Positions 26,647 to 38,600 of a DNA stretch of 64,000 bases are shown in pieces. Below the pieces are notes generated by a model. That model was not told the DNA's origin. It saw only the letters and a list, made by a program, of their open reading frames with translations, and searched no databases. Within the stretch, counting starts at the first letter, position 1. The number at the start of each line of letters is the position of its first letter. Position numbers and translations under genes: made by a program. The stretch is from Streptomyces sp. NBC_00234 (lineage in GTDB: Bacteria > Actinomycetota > Actinomycetes > Streptomycetales > Streptomycetaceae), in contig NZ_CP108101.1 in the NCBI RefSeq assembly GCF_036195325.1, forward strand, positions 6,696,001 to 6,760,000, written 5' to 3'.

Positions 26647-26772
26647 GATTGAGAAATGTAGGCGATGAATCCGACCGGAATCTCCTGTTGGACTGCTGGA
26701 TCGTTCTGCGCCAGCCTGGAGGCGCGCACCGAGCCCGGCGCGTTCCCAGGACCTCTCCGTGGAGCCCCGCGT

Positions 26773-27765
<993 letters not shown>

Positions 27766-27775
27766 GCCGCCTCCG

Positions 27776-28864
27776 TCAGAGCCAGCCGTTGCGGCGGAAG
27801 CCGCGGTGGATGAGGAAGCAGGCGGTGGCCATGACGCTGACGACGAACGGATACCCGTAGGTCCACCGCAGCTCCGGCATGTACGCGAAGTTCATGCCGT
27901 ACACCCCGCAGACCATGGTGGGTACGGCGATGACGGCGGCCCAGGCCGTGATCTTGCGCATGTCCTCGTTCTGGGCGACGGTCACCTGAGCCAGGTGGGC
28001 CTGGAGCACCGAGTCGAGCAGCGCGTCGAACGACGTGATCTGGTCGGTGGTACGGGCCAGATGCCCCGCGACATCGCGGAAATACGGCTGGAACTCCGGG
28101 CCCACCGGCCCCATCGGCCCGGCCGCCAGGGCCTGGAGCGGCCGGCTCAGCGGTGCCACCGCCCGCTTGAACTCCATGAGCTCACGCTTGAGCTGGTAGA
28201 TCCGCCCGGCGTCGCCCCGGCCGGAATGCTCGCTGAACACCGCGGTCTCCACCGCGTCGATGTCGTGCTGCACCGCCTCGGCGACGAGCAGGTAGTTGTC
28301 CACCACCCGGTCGGCTATCGCGTGCAGCACGGCGGCGGGCCCCTTGGCCAGTTGCTCCGGGTCCGCCTCCAGGGCCTCCCTGAGCGGCCCCAGCGAGCCG
28401 TGACTGCCGTGCCGCACCGTGACCACGAAGTCGGCGCCCGTGAAGATCATGATCTCCCCGGTGTCCACCACCTCACTGGTCGCGGTGAGCTGCTCGTGCT
28501 CGACGTAGCCGCAGGTCTTGAAGACGGCGAACAGAATGTCCTCGTACCGCTCCACCTTGGGCCGCTGATGGGCGTTGACCGCGTCCTCGACGGCCAGCGG
28601 GTGCAGTCCGAACAGTGCGGCGACCCCGGCGAACTCCTCGGCGGACGGTTCGTGCAGCCCGAGCCAGACGAAGCCCCGGCCGGAGTCGCGGACCCGGCGC
28701 AGTGCCTCGTCCGGCGGGCAGGCGGCCGGGTGCCGGACGCCGTCCTCGTACAGCACGCAGTTGACCACCGCGCTGCCCAGCGGTGAGCGCGCGGGGTGGC
28801 TGAGGTCCACGCCGGGCCGGTGGGCCCGGCGTACCGCGTGACGTAGTTTGCGGACGATCGGCAC
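27776..28864 (-). CDS. corA: CorA-type magnesium/cobalt channel
   Basis: 362-residue inner-membrane divalent-cation channel. The defining GMN signature is present (VYGMNFAYMPEL) at the end of the first of two C-terminal membrane helices; the loop after it carries the expected acidic MPEL. The N-terminal cytoplasmic domain has FVWLGLHEPSAEEF and the long stalk helix. GTG 28864 is chosen for AAGGAG six bases upstream. The family's protein normally forms a pentamer. Confidence 0.93.
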   Translation of the reverse strand: MPIVRKLRHAVRRAHRPGVDLSHPARSPLGSAVVNCVLYEDGVRHPAACPPDEALRRVRDSGRGFVWLGLHEPSAEEFAGVAALFGLHPLAVEDAVNAHQRPKVERYEDILFAVFKTCGYVEHEQLTATSEVVDTGEIMIFTGADFVVTVRHGSHGSLGPLREALEADPEQLAKGPAAVLHAIADRVVDNYLLVAEAVQHDIDAVETAVFSEHSGRGDAGRIYQLKRELMEFKRAVAPLSRPLQALAAGPMGPVGPEFQPYFRDVAGHLARTTDQITSFDALLDSVLQAHLAQVTVAQNEDMRKITAWAAVIAVPTMVCGVYGMNFAYMPELRWTYGYPFVVSVMATACFLIHRGFRRNGWL

Positions 28865-29047
28865 TGCGGACTCCTTCACGCGGCGGACGGCGCGGCCAGT
28901 GTGCCACTGGATCACGCCGTGCAGGCCGGGAGGGCCGGTGTACGGAGGGCCGGGCGGCGGTCTCCGACGTTCCGCGGGCCCGGCCCGCGCGTGGCGCGAT
29001 GCGTCGTGCGGCTCGCCCGGACTATGCGGAGGGTGTAAAAAGAGGGC

Positions 29048-31738
29048 ATGGCCGGACGCTACGGCCGCCCGCGCTCGGTTCTCAGGATGCGGACCGTCGC
29101 CGGTCAGGTCTTTCTCCTGCAAGTGGCGATCGTGGTGCTGTTGGTCGCCGCTGCCGTGGCCGCGCTCGTGCTCCAGTCCAGGGCCGACAGCGAACGGGAG
29201 GCCCGTAACCGGTCGGTCGCCGTGGCCGAGACGTTCGCCAACGCGCCGGGTACCGCGGCGGCCCTCAAGGCCCCCGACCCCACCGCAGTGCTTCAGCCGA
29301 GCGCCGAAGCGGCCCGGAAGGGCTCCGGGGTCGACTTCGTCGTCGTGCTGAGCACGGACGGAATCCGCTACACCCACCCGTTGCCCGACCGGATCGGCAA
29401 GAAGTTCGTCGGCAATCTGGAGCCCGCCCTGAACGGCGGCATCGTCGTCGAGCAGATCACCGGAACCATCGGACCGCTCGTCCAGGCCGTGGTGCCGGTC
29501 ACCGACCGTAACGACACCGTCGTGGGCCTGGTGTCCGCCGGGATCACCATCGAACGTGTGAGCGGTGCTGCGGAGGATCAGTTCCCGCTGCTGTTCGGCT
29601 CCGCCGGCGGGATCCTGCTCGTCGCCACCGGCGGCACGGCGCTCGTCAGCCGGCGTCTGCGCCGCCAGACGCGCGGCCTCGGCCCCACCGAGATGACCCG
29701 GATGTACGAGCACCACGACGCCGTCCTGCACGCCGTGCGGGAGGGCGTCGTCATCATCGGCGGCGACGGCCGTCTGCTGCTCGCCAACGACGAGGCGCGC
29801 AGGCTGCTCCCCCTTCCGCCGGAAGTGGAGGGGCGCACGGTCCCCGAGCTGGGCCTCGACCCGGTCACCACGGAGCTGCTGGTATCGGGCCGGACCGTCA
29901 CCGACGAACTGCACCCCGTCGGCGACCGCCTGCTCGCCGTCAACCAGCGGTCGACGGACAAGGACGGCGGACCACCCGGCAGCGTGACGACGCTGCGGGA
30001 CACCACCGAACTGCGTGCCCTGACGGGCAGGGCCGACGTGGCCCGGGCCCGGCTGGATCTGCTGTACGAGGCCGGAGCGGAGATCGGCACCACCCTCGAC
30101 GTGGTGCGCACGTGCGAGGAACTGGCGGACTTCGCCGCCGCCCGCTTCGCCGACCTCGCCACCGTCGACATCGTCGAGTCCGTGCTCCAGGGCGAGGAGC
30201 CGTCCGCCATCCGCGGGGCGACCGAGATGCGGCGTGCGGCCCTCGCCGGCGAGCGGGACGGCATGGGCCTCCACCCGGTCGGCTCCACCATCCGCTTCGT
30301 GCCGACGACGCGCCTGGGGTCGGGCCTCGACCGCGGAGAGGCCGTCCTCGAAACGGAGCTGGGGGACTTCGCCGGCTGGCAGGAGCAGAACCCCGACCGG
30401 GCCCAGCGACTTGTCGACAACGGCGTGCACTCCATGATCTCGGTGCCGCTGCGCGCCCGCGGCGCCATTCTGGGCGTGGCCATCTTCTGGCGCGCCGCCG
30501 GGCACGCGCCGTTCGACGAGGAGGACCTGTCCCTCGCCGAGGAACTGGTGGCCCGCGCCGCCGTCAGCATCGACAACGCCCGCCGCTACTCGCGCGAGCA
30601 CACCATGGCCGTGACCTTGCAGCGCAGCCTGCTGCCGCACGGTCTCCCCGAGCAGAACGCCCTCGACGTCGCCTTCCGCTATCTGCCCGCGCATGCCGGG
30701 CGCGGAGGTGTCGGCGGCGACTGGTTCGACATCATCCCGCTCCCCGGCGCACGGGTCGCGCTCGTGGTGGGCGACGTCGTCGGCCACGGGCTCCACGCAG
30801 CCGCCACCATGGGGCGGCTGCGCACCGCGGTCCACAACTTCTCCACCCTGGACCAGCCGCCCGGCGAGATCCTGTGGCACCTGGACGAACTGGTCGCCCG
30901 GATCGACCAGGACGACCCGGCCGAGGCGGCGGTCACCGGAGCGACCTGCCTCTACGCGATCTACGACCCGGCCTCCGGACGCTGCACCATGGCCCGGGCC
31001 GGCCACCTCCAGCCGGTGATCGTCCACCGGGACGGCACCGCCGAGTTCGCCGACGTGCCCGGCGGCCCGCCGCTGGGTCTCGGCGGACTGCCCTTCGAGA
31101 CCCTGGAGGTGCTGCTGCCCGAGGGCAGCGATCTGGTGCTCTACACGGACGGGCTCGTCGAGGACCGGAGACGCGACATCGACGAAGGACTGGAGCTGCT
31201 GCGCCGCACCCTCGCCGAGCACGCGGCCGACTCGCCGGAGGCCACCTGCGAGGCGACCGTCCGCAGGCTGGTGAACGACCGGGCCCGCGACGACATCGCC
31301 CTGCTCGTCGGACGCACCCACAGGCTCGACCCGGCGGACATCGCAGACTGGGACGTACAGTCCGACCCGTCGGCGGTGTCGCAGGTACGGGCCGATGTCT
31401 CGGAGAAGCTGGCCGAGTGGGGACTGACCGAGGAGTCCTTCACCACGGAGCTGATCCTCAGCGAGCTGGTCACCAACGCGATCCGTCACGCGGCAGGACC
31501 CATCCGCGTACGGCTGATCCGTGACCGCTCACTGATCTGCGAGGTCTCCGACCACAGCAGCACCTCACCCCACCTGCGGCAGGCCGCCACGACGGACGAA
31601 GGGGGCCGCGGACTCTTCCTCGTCGCCCAGTTCGCCGACCGGTGGGGGACCCGTTACACCGACGACGGCAAGGTCATCTGGACGGAGCAGACCCTGGCGG
31701 CGGCACCGCCCCCGCCGCACGTCCGCCGGGGGATTTGA
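29048..31738 (+). CDS. Membrane SpoIIE-family phosphatase with Cache-like sensor, PAS, GAF and anti-sigma kinase-like domain
   Basis: 896-residue signalling protein. Membrane helices at about 18-42 and 178-200 bracket an extracellular sensor domain (about 45-175, PhoQ/DcuS/Cache-like: VLSTDGIRYTHPLPDRIGK). Then follow PAS (about 215-325), GAF (about 335-520), the PP2C/SpoIIE phosphatase (about 523-755, with GGDWFDIIPL and VGDVVGHGLHAAA as metal-binding blocks and SDLVLYTDGLVE), and an RsbW-like HATPase (about 765-885, N-box LILSELVTNAIRHA, later GGRGLFLV). It probably reads an outside signal and adjusts phosphorylation of an anti-sigma antagonist; no partner is encoded next to it. Confidence 0.92.
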   Translation: MAGRYGRPRSVLRMRTVAGQVFLLQVAIVVLLVAAAVAALVLQSRADSEREARNRSVAVAETFANAPGTAAALKAPDPTAVLQPSAEAARKGSGVDFVVVLSTDGIRYTHPLPDRIGKKFVGNLEPALNGGIVVEQITGTIGPLVQAVVPVTDRNDTVVGLVSAGITIERVSGAAEDQFPLLFGSAGGILLVATGGTALVSRRLRRQTRGLGPTEMTRMYEHHDAVLHAVREGVVIIGGDGRLLLANDEARRLLPLPPEVEGRTVPELGLDPVTTELLVSGRTVTDELHPVGDRLLAVNQRSTDKDGGPPGSVTTLRDTTELRALTGRADVARARLDLLYEAGAEIGTTLDVVRTCEELADFAAARFADLATVDIVESVLQGEEPSAIRGATEMRRAALAGERDGMGLHPVGSTIRFVPTTRLGSGLDRGEAVLETELGDFAGWQEQNPDRAQRLVDNGVHSMISVPLRARGAILGVAIFWRAAGHAPFDEEDLSLAEELVARAAVSIDNARRYSREHTMAVTLQRSLLPHGLPEQNALDVAFRYLPAHAGRGGVGGDWFDIIPLPGARVALVVGDVVGHGLHAAATMGRLRTAVHNFSTLDQPPGEILWHLDELVARIDQDDPAEAAVTGATCLYAIYDPASGRCTMARAGHLQPVIVHRDGTAEFADVPGGPPLGLGGLPFETLEVLLPEGSDLVLYTDGLVEDRRRDIDEGLELLRRTLAEHAADSPEATCEATVRRLVNDRARDDIALLVGRTHRLDPADIADWDVQSDPSAVSQVRADVSEKLAEWGLTEESFTTELILSELVTNAIRHAAGPIRVRLIRDRSLICEVSDHSSTSPHLRQAATTDEGGRGLFLVAQFADRWGTRYTDDGKVIWTEQTLAAAPPPPHVRRGI

Positions 31739-31763
31739 GCGCGCCGCCCCGACGGTCCGGGAC

Positions 31764-32303
31764 TCAGCCCGTTCCGTCAGCCGGAACCGGTGACTCCGGC
31801 GCGGGGAGCTCGCTGGTGCAGGTGCTGCGTCCGAAGACCCCTGACGCGGTGGCGCGCTGGACGTGCTTGCCGCCCACGGCGAGCGTGCAGCTCGCCTCGC
31901 CGCCCTTCTCGCCGAGGGTGACGTTGACGACGGGGGAGGCGCCGAGCGGAACGCGCACGGTCTTCTTCCACGGCAGCTCGGCGTCCTTCACGACCTGCGC
32001 GCGGTCGGCCGTGCCGTCCCCTCGGTAGGAGATGTCGGCAGCACCCTCGCCGAGTACCTCGTACGTCACGTCGGCGGTGGGGACCGCGGACTTCTTGTCC
32101 GCCTGCTCGTCGTTCGAGTCGAGGATTCCGTACGTGACGAGTCCGCCGCAGGCGAGCAGCAGCGCCACTGCGACGGCGATGCCGCGCAGGTCCGGGCTCC
32201 GGGATGCCTTACCGGCAGCCGTGCTTTCGGACTGCTCGGGCTGCTCCGGCTCGTCGGGCTGTTCCGGCTGTTCCGGGTCGTTCGGTTCCTGAGCTGTGGA
32301 CAT
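31764..32303 (-). CDS. MmpS-family membrane protein (orphan)
   Basis: 179 residues. An acidic Pro/Glu/Gln-rich cytoplasmic N-terminus of about 45 residues (repeats of the type P-E-Q-P-E) precedes one membrane helix (GIAVAVALLLACGGLVTYGI) and an external beta domain. That domain matches the MmpS pattern: VTYEVLGEGAADISYRGDG, LPWKKTVRV, and two cysteines in SCTLAVGGKHV and GRSTCTSEL that may form a disulphide. In mycobacteria MmpS works with MmpL lipid exporters; none is present here. ATG 32303 is preferred over an upstream ATG at 32360. Confidence 0.85.
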   Translation of the reverse strand: MSTAQEPNDPEQPEQPDEPEQPEQSESTAAGKASRSPDLRGIAVAVALLLACGGLVTYGILDSNDEQADKKSAVPTADVTYEVLGEGAADISYRGDGTADRAQVVKDAELPWKKTVRVPLGASPVVNVTLGEKGGEASCTLAVGGKHVQRATASGVFGRSTCTSELPAPESPVPADGTG

Positions 32304-32636
32304 GGCCGCGCTTTCGGTCGGAGCGAGTTCGCCTGGGTTATACACCATCAGAAACCGCACGTGCCAGGACGCGGAAGAAGTGGGTTAATTGGGGCACGCA
32401 TTCTCACCCGGTGTTCTCTCGGGGTGTCAAATACCCGAATTATGAACTCTCTTGACTGGCATTCAAACAATCCGTTAGACAGCCCCCGACTTTGATCGAT
32501 GCGTCTTCGGCGAGGCCACTTCCCTGCATTCGGGCGGTGGTCCGGTTGGCATGCCCGGAGGTAGGTCGTCGTTCAGGTCGGCATTGAGTGCGACTGGCAG
32601 GGGGGTCCTCGCCGGCGTGCCGATGAAGGGAATGGC
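32304..32636 (+). promoter_or_regulatory. AT-richer leader and probable promoter of the rhs gene
   Basis: A 333-base divergent gap, clearly lower in GC than its surroundings between about 32380 and 32500. A possible sigma-70-like promoter is TTGACT (32452-32457), an 18-base spacer and TAGACA (32476-32481); the -10 is imperfect. That would give an untranslated leader of about 150 bases before the GTG. AAGGGA at 32625-32630 is the ribosome site. The base composition hints at horizontal acquisition of the rhs unit. Confidence 0.4.
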
Positions 32637-35600
32637 GTGAAAGTGAGACTCGGGCGGGCTGTTGCCTGCCTTGTGGTGTCGGCAGTTGCTTCGACGATGT
32701 TGCCGCAAGTCGCTTATGCGGCTGAGGTGTCGGGTGATGACGGCGATGGAATCGTTGATGCCTTCAAGGGCTGGTTCTCCGACAGTGAGGGCGAGAACGA
32801 GCCAGAGGCGCCCAGGACGGGTGGAAGTCCTGTTCTGCCGAGCCGGGAGAAGCTGCCGGCGGGGAAGGCGGCTCCGAAGGCGAAGCGGGTTGCGGAGCTG
32901 ACGGGCCGGCGGACGGCGAATCAGCGGTTCTGGCGGTTGTCGGACGGTCGGGTGCAGACCGAGGTGTCGGTCGAGCCGACCGGCTACCGCTCGGGGAAGT
33001 CGTTCAAGAACATTGATCCGACGGTCACCGAGACCGACGCCAAGGGCTTCGCGCTGGCGAACACGACGAACGCGGCGCGCAGTTGGTTCGGTACGGATGC
33101 GGACCGGTTGCTGAAGTTCGAGGCCGAGGGCCACACGGTGACGCTGGGCCTTCAGGGCGCGGGCAAGCTCGCGCCGGTGGCCGAGGGCAACACCGTGACG
33201 TACAAGAACGCGGTGCCGGGCGCGGACCTGTCCTATGTGGTGGGTCCGGGCCGGGTGAAGGAGAACATCGTTCTCGCGGAGCGGCCGACGGGTCCGGTGT
33301 CGTTCACGTTCACGCTGGACGCGGGCGGGCTGACGCCGAAGTCGGGCAAGGACGGCTCGGTCGAGTTCTACGGCGAGGCTCCGAATCCGGTTCTCGTGAT
33401 TCCCGCGGCGTTCATGACGGACGCGAAGAGGGACGCGACCGCCCCCTACGGGGCCGGTTACAGCCCCGCCGTGGAGCAGAGGCTCACCAAGTCCGGTGAG
33501 GACTGGAAGCTGACGGTCACACCGGATGCGAAGTGGCTGGCCGCGAAGGAGCGGCAGTACCCGGTCACGGTCGATCCGACGATCACGATTGCGCCGACGC
33601 CGTCTTCGGCGCAGGACGTGATGATTTCCTCGGACGGTCCGGCGTCGAACTATGACGACAACTGGCGTCTGTCGGTCGGTAATACGAGTACGGGCTCTTC
33701 GCGGGCCCTGATCCGCTTCCCCCTCGGCACCGTCCCGGCGGGTACCAAGCTGGATTCGGCCGATCTGAAGCTGTACTACGACCAGACGCACACCGCGGGT
33801 GACACCGAGGTGCAGCTGGAGGCGCACCGGGCCACGCAGCCGTGGTCCGAGGCGGACGCGACGTGGAACAGCGCGAACACCTTCACCGGTGAGCTGTCCG
33901 GTACGTCGGTGCTCGTCGATGACGGTGACGCGGGGCGGACCGCTGCGGTGGGTGCGTGGCCGGCGTCGGGGAACACGGCGTACACGCAGTACGCGACGAA
34001 CCAGGACTACCTCTACAACAAGGACACGGTCGCCGGGGACACCTACACCTGGCAGCCGAGCCTTCCGGAGGACGGTGACTACCAGGTCGAGACGCACTAC
34101 GTCCCGGCCACCGACCGTGCCACCAACACCCCCTACACCGTGACCTACAACGGTGGGACCAAGGCGTACACGGTCAATCAGCAGGCCGGCACCGCCGGTG
34201 TGTGGAAGACCCTGGGTACGCACCCGTTCAAGGCGGGCACCCTCGGCAAGATCGTTCTCGGTGACGGTCCCGCCTCCACGACGACGACCGTTCTGGCCGA
34301 CGCCGTCCGCTTCACGAAGGGCGGTGTGGTCACGAAGAAGCCCAATGAGCTCAACGCGTGGCACACCTTCCCGGTGACCAAGACGGTCCAGTCGTGGATC
34401 GACGGGACGAACACCAACAACGGTTTCGTCATCAAGGCCGGTGACGAGAGCGTCAACGGGCCCAAGGGCGGGCCGCGTTACGAGGGCAGCGAGTTCGGCT
34501 ACGCGGGCGAGTCCGCGAACTACCCCAAGCTCGTGCTGACCTACGGCCGCCAGGGCGTCGACCTCGCCGCCCCGACGACCATCCACGACACCGGTGCCGA
34601 GCTGAACTGGTCGACGTACGTCGACCCGTCCGTCGCGAACACGGATGACGACCTGGTCGAGTACCAGGTCCACCGCTCGATCAACCAGACGTTCACCCCG
34701 TCCGCCGCCACGATGGTCGCTCCCGTCGCACCGGGTACGACGTCGTTCACGGACACCACGGCGGTGCCGACCAAGGCGCAGGACGCGGATCCGTTCGGTC
34801 GTGCGTACTACTACATGATCGCGGTGAAGACGAAGGACCGTCAGGTCCTGCCCGCGCAGACGCAGTTGGTCAGGCTCCCGAAGGCGGGGCGCACGACCAA
34901 GGTGCTGGAGGCGTCGGCCGATACGACTCTGTCCTCGGCTGAGCCCGCGCTTGCGCATGACACGCTCACCGAGGGTGGTCCGCAGACCTGGATCTCGGCG
35001 GGGAACAACTCCCTCACCTACGGTGACACCCGTGCGCTGCTGAAGTTCCCGGCGCTGGGCATCCCCGCGACCGCCCGTGTCCTGGATGCGACGGTACGGC
35101 TCTGGGGTACCCAGACCAGCCAGGAAAGCGCTGGTGCGATCTACGAACTGAAGCCCCTGACGAAGGACTTCGACGAGACCGCCACCTGGACCAAGGCGAA
35201 CGCGACGACCAACTGGACCGCTCCGGGCGGTGACGTCGGTGCGACCGTGTCGGACACCGGGTCGATGACGAACGACCCGGCCCGCCACGACTGGAACGTC
35301 ACCTCGCTCGCCCAGTCCTGGGTGACCACCCCGGCGTCCCAGAAGGGCGTCGCCATCAAGATGGCCGACGAGGCCGTTAAGCAGGAACGCACCCTGTTCC
35401 TGTCCTCCGAGGGCGCCGAGGCCAAGCTCCACCCGAAGATCGTCGTCAGCTACATCGACTCGACGACCGCCTCGACGTACTTCGCGCCGCAGACCCCGGC
35501 CCGGATGACGCCGAACACCACCTACACGGTCGACTTCAACCTCACGAACACGACCACGACCACGTGGAAGGCCACCGACCAGGTCCTCACCTACAAGTGG

Positions 35601-38600
35601 GCCCTCCCGGACGGCACGGACGTCACCAACGGCGGCAACCAGATCCAGACCGCCCTGCCCAGTGATGTCGCACCGGGTGACTCGGTCAGCCTCCAGGCGC
35701 AGGTCAAGACCCCGATCAACTCCGATTCGGGCAACAAGCGCACCGACTACGCGCTGACCTGGGACGTCTTCAACAAGACGAACAGCACCTGGGTCTCCGG
35801 CACCGCCGGTATCCCGGGCCTGAAACAGAACGTCGCGGTGGAGGACCCCACCTCCAACCAGCTCGGCCTGGAGAAGTTCTACTCCTACGCGGGCAAGAAC
35901 ACCGGCGCCGGCTCGACGGTCATGAACAACACGGCCTCCGGAAACAGCGTCTGGTCCTACAACGCGTTCTCCAACCCCGGGCGTGGGGTGAGCACGTTCG
36001 CCCGCTTCTCCTACAACACGCTCGACACCTCCGACACCGTCCTCGGGCACGGCTGGTCCGGCCAGGTGGCAGGACCCACCCGCCTGGGCGCGCCGCTGGA
36101 GTTCCACCCCAAGCCCCACCCGACCGAGGTCAAGCTCCCGGACGGTGACGGCACCACGCACGTCTTCAGCAAGCAGCCCGACGGCAGCTGGAAGGCACCG
36201 GCCGGCGTCCACTACAAGCTGGAAGCCAAGCTGGGCCTGGACTGCACCCCGGACAAGGACCCGATCCCCGACGCGTGGACGATGACCCGTCCCGACGGGA
36301 CCAGGTTCCTGTTCGGCTGCGACGGTTACATGACGTCGACCGTCGACAAGAACGGCAACACGCAGACGTACACGTACGAAGAGCGCAAGTCCAACAACAA
36401 GCCGACCAAGTTCCTCAAGTACATCACCGACCCGGCCGGCCGTCAGAGCCTGACCGTCGAGTACTACGCCAAGGGCGAGGCCGGACCGAAGGTCGACGAC
36501 CACGTCAAGTCGATGACCGACATCTCGCAGCGCAAGGTCACCTTCGAGTACTCCGACAAGGGGCTTCTCACCAAGCTGACCGACGGTGCGGGCTCGTCCC
36601 AGCCCAAGGTGTTCGGCTTCGAGTACGACGCCACCCAGGGCAACAAGAACGTCAAGCTGGTCAAGGTCACCGACCCGCGGGCCAACTCCACCGCCCTGGC
36701 GTACTACTACCCGAAGGAGGGCGACGACCCGAAGTACCACTGGTGGACCCAGACCCTCACCGACCGGCTTCAGGGCACCACCGGGTTCGCGTACAAGGTG
36801 AACGCGACCAACCCCAAGTTCACCGACACCACGGTCACCGACGCCGAGCAGCACGGCTCGGCGTTCGTGATGGACGACTTCGGCCGCGCGGTGCAGACCG
36901 TCAACGCCAAGTCGCAGACCACGAAGCTCCTCTGGGACGCGGACAACAACGTCACGTACCTCGAAGAGGACAATGGCGCGAAGACCGCGTACTGCTACGA
37001 CCAGAAGACCGGCTACCCGCTCTGGCAGCGTGACGCCGAGAACAACAAGAGCGGCGTCCCGGCGCAGAGCGAGTGCGCCCCGGGCGTCTACCCGGCGAAC
37101 GCGCAGAAGTACGAGTACAAGCCGCGTCCCGACGGCTTCGGGGCCGACCTGGCCAAGAAGATCTCGCCGGAGGGCCGCACCTGGCAGTTCGGCTACGACA
37201 CCTTCGGCAACCTCACCAAGGTGGCAGACCCGAAGGGTGTCGCCACCGCGACGGTGGACGACTACACGACGACGTACGAGTACGACGCCTTCGGGCAGCT
37301 GACCAAGGCCGTCGACGCCAACGGCAACGCGACCGTGAACACCGGCTTCGGGCCGACGGGTTACCCGGCCACGATCACGGACGCGCTGAACAAGTCGACT
37401 GCGTTCGTCTACGACGAGCGAGGTCAGGTCACCTCGGTCACCGATGCGCTGTCCAAGAAGACCACCCAGGCATACGACGTCTTCGGCCGTCCGACCACCA
37501 GCACCTCGCCCAAGGACCAGAACGCCGGCGTGCTCATCACGACCCCGGCTCCGGTCTACGACGCGAACGACAACGTGACCCTGTCCAAGGCGCCCAACCT
37601 GGCCGAGTCGACCGCCGTTTACGACGCGGCCGACCAACTGATCTCGGCGACCGCGCCCAAGGACACGACCACCGCCGACGAGCGCGTGGCGACGTACACC
37701 TACGACAAGGTCGGCAACCTCAAGAGCTCGACCGAGCCCAAGGGAACGCTGACCACGACCACCCCGGACGACTTCCGGACCGTCAGCACGTACAACGAGA
37801 TCTACCAGCTGACCTCGGTCTCCAACATGGTGGGCGACAAGATCTCGTACGAGTACGACAACGTCGGCAACGTCACCAAGGTCATCGACCCCAAGAAGAA
37901 CGCGACCGCCGACTCCACCGACTTCACCAGCAAGACCGTCTACGACCTCAACCACCGGATCACGACGGTCACGGACGCTGCGGGCAAGTCGACGTCGACC
38001 ACGTACGACAAGGACTCGCTGACGCTGTCCTCGACGGACGCGGAGAACAACACCACCCTGATCACCTACGACGAGCGGGGCATGCAGAAGGAGGTCAGGA
38101 CCCCGCACGACGGCACCAGCCCCATCACCTATCGCACGGTCACGTACGAGTACGACCAGGTCGGCAACACGACCAAGATCGTCTCCCCGCGCGGTACTGC
38201 CACGGGGGGCACCGAGGACTTCGTCCAGGAGACCACGTACGACCAGCTGAACCGGCCCAAGCGGCAGATCCAGCCGTACGACCCGAACGACGCGCGCTAC
38301 AACCACAAGGTGTGGTCGGAGACCGAGTACGACGAGGTGGGCCGGGTCAGGAAGACCTCCCTGCCGCCGTCGGAGGGCCAGACGGTCCGTAACGACACCG
38401 TCTTCGAGTACTTCGACAACGGCTGGACCAAGAAGTCCACCGACCCGTGGGACATCGTCACCACGTACGACTACAACAACCTCGGGCAGCAGACGGCCCG
38501 TACGCTCACCTCGGCCGGTGGTTCGTCCAACCGCACCATGACCTGGGGCTTCTACCCGGACGGCAAGCTGAAGTCCAAGGCGGACGACGGCGTGCCGGTC

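Noticed and set aside
27776..31489. A 1237-codon minus-strand frame reaching from corA through the SpoIIE gene
   Set aside because: Only the corA part (to GTG 28864) has family motifs and a ribosome site; the rest mirrors the SpoIIE gene on the other strand.
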